Of a DNA stretch of 5,419 nucleotides, positions 4,796-5,419 are shown in pieces. The notes under the pieces were generated by a model. It was given only the letters and a program-made list of their open reading frames with translations, was not told the origin of the DNA and did no database searches. This DNA is from Spirochaetia bacterium (lineage in GTDB: Bacteria > Spirochaetota > Spirochaetia > DTKZ01), in NCBI GenBank assembly GCA_031270615.1, contig JAISXE010000252.1:1-5419 (forward strand). Direction: 5' to 3'. The translations under genes and the position numbers were made by a program. Within the stretch, counting starts at the first letter, position 1, and each line of letters starts with the position of its first letter.

Positions 4796-4828
4796 TTCAA
4801 TTCCCGTCAGCGGGGTCAGTGGTTCTTT

Positions 4829-5419
4829 TTAGGGTACCACCTTGTGGCTAAGGTGCAGCACAAAACGGGAAGGGGTGCCGCGTTCAAGGTAGACCTCGCT
4901 TAACTGCAGTTTCGAGTAACGCGCCCCGTCCCCGTGGCGCACGATGTACACCTGCTTGGTGGGCGTGTAGTTGGGCGGCATTCCCTTCATCGTGTAGGCC
5001 TGCTTTTTGTCGAACAGGTAGGGGATGTATGAAGCCATTTGGCCCATGTCCGGGGTTGTCCGCCTGAAGCAGTTTGCCTGGCTCAGGCCGCTGCCATCGC
5101 TTTCGGGTGGATGGCCCTCCCCGGCCCCGGTGGGATAGCCCAGGTAGGTAATCACGTTCAGGGTCTGCCCCACCGGCTCGGCGGCCATGACCATGGCCCA
5201 GCGCTCGGCGTCCACGGTGTATGGCTCGTACTCGCTGCTGGCGGCGGGGATTACCCTCTGGGCCGCCGTTGTTACCGCGCCGAAGTCCGTGGACCCGGTG
5301 AACCACACCCCGCCCGCACCGCTCGCGGCCGTTGTTCCCAGCTCCGCCGCCGTTATCCCGGAATTGGTCAGCACGAAAAACATGTTGTCATGGGCCTCAA
5401 GGGCTATGTCCCAGTTGCC
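4829..5419 (-). CDS. HmuY-family heme-binding-like protein, C-terminal part
   Basis: The last 196 residues are visible; the start lies beyond the right edge, so any signal peptide or lipobox is unseen. The fragment opens with NWDIALEAHDN and continues FFVLTNSGITAAELG, matching the WDxAF...TNGG/TNSG opening of HmuY domains. STDFGAVTTAA follows, and VYIVRHGDGARYSKLQLSEVY (visible residues 157-177) matches the closing strand pair seen in HmuY proteins (VY.I...DGKY.KLQ..sY). Known HmuY proteins are secreted or outer-membrane lipoproteins that capture heme; their ligand residues vary widely, so heme binding here is inferred from fold similarity only. It ends with TAA at 4829-4831. No TonB-dependent receptor is in view. 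A 344-bp repeat-rich gap separates it from the oxidoreductase, so it is probably a different transcript. An ATG at 5381-5383 is internal, since homology extends upstream of it. Confidence 0.68.
   Translation of the reverse strand, partial: GNWDIALEAHDNMFFVLTNSGITAAELGTTAASGAGGVWFTGSTDFGAVTTAAQRVIPAASSEYEPYTVDAERWAMVMAAEPVGQTLNVITYLGYPTGAGEGHPPESDGSGLSQANCFRRTTPDMGQMASYIPYLFDKKQAYTMKGMPPNYTPTKQVYIVRHGDGARYSKLQLSEVYLERGTPSRFVLHLSHKVVP

Overview
The window reads as chromosomal DNA from a bacterium with GC-rich coding sequence. It holds amino-acid biosynthesis genes separated by unusually repeat-rich, hairpin-dense intergenic DNA. Taxonomy cannot be fixed from sequence alone. The HmuY-type protein, the divergent HisIE and the repeat style would suit a host- or gut-associated anaerobe, for example a Treponema-like spirochaete, but this is a low-confidence inference.

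Layout. Positions 1-183 are a leader with short direct repeats, a perfect 8-bp hairpin and a plausible sigma70-type promoter. leuB (3-isopropylmalate dehydrogenase, 184-1290, plus strand) follows. All other genes lie on the minus strand. Between leuB and the converging histidine genes lies a 656-bp non-coding stretch (1291-1946) with an AT-rich island flanked by 16-nt inverted arms, several hairpins, a 13-bp perfect inverted repeat and a composite core-plus-hairpin repeat element. Read along the minus strand from the right edge, the order is: the C-terminal part of an HmuY-like heme-binding protein (4829-5419, cut by the window end); a 344-bp intergenic region (4485-4828) with a second, inverted copy of the repeat element; a Gfo/Idh/MocA-family oxidoreductase (3447-4484); hisA (2698-3450); and hisIE (1947-2696).

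How the genes work together. The oxidoreductase, hisA and hisIE are packed as one translation unit: a 4-nt ATGA overlap, then a 1-nt gap. HisE and HisA catalyse steps 2 and 4 of histidine synthesis. Step 3, PR-AMP cyclohydrolase, would be expected in the HisI half of HisIE, but that half is badly degenerate and lacks the metal-binding and catalytic motifs. The oxidoreductase is not a known histidine enzyme and its substrate is unknown. LeuB serves leucine synthesis and is transcribed separately; leuC and leuD are not in the window.

The most interesting points are (i) the HisIE protein with a decayed HisI domain, (ii) a modular repeat in which a 17-nt core alternates with hairpins that differ in sequence between copies but remain perfectly paired, and (iii) a 10-G run inside the oxidoreductase coding sequence. 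No transposase, CRISPR array, tRNA, rRNA or defence gene was seen.
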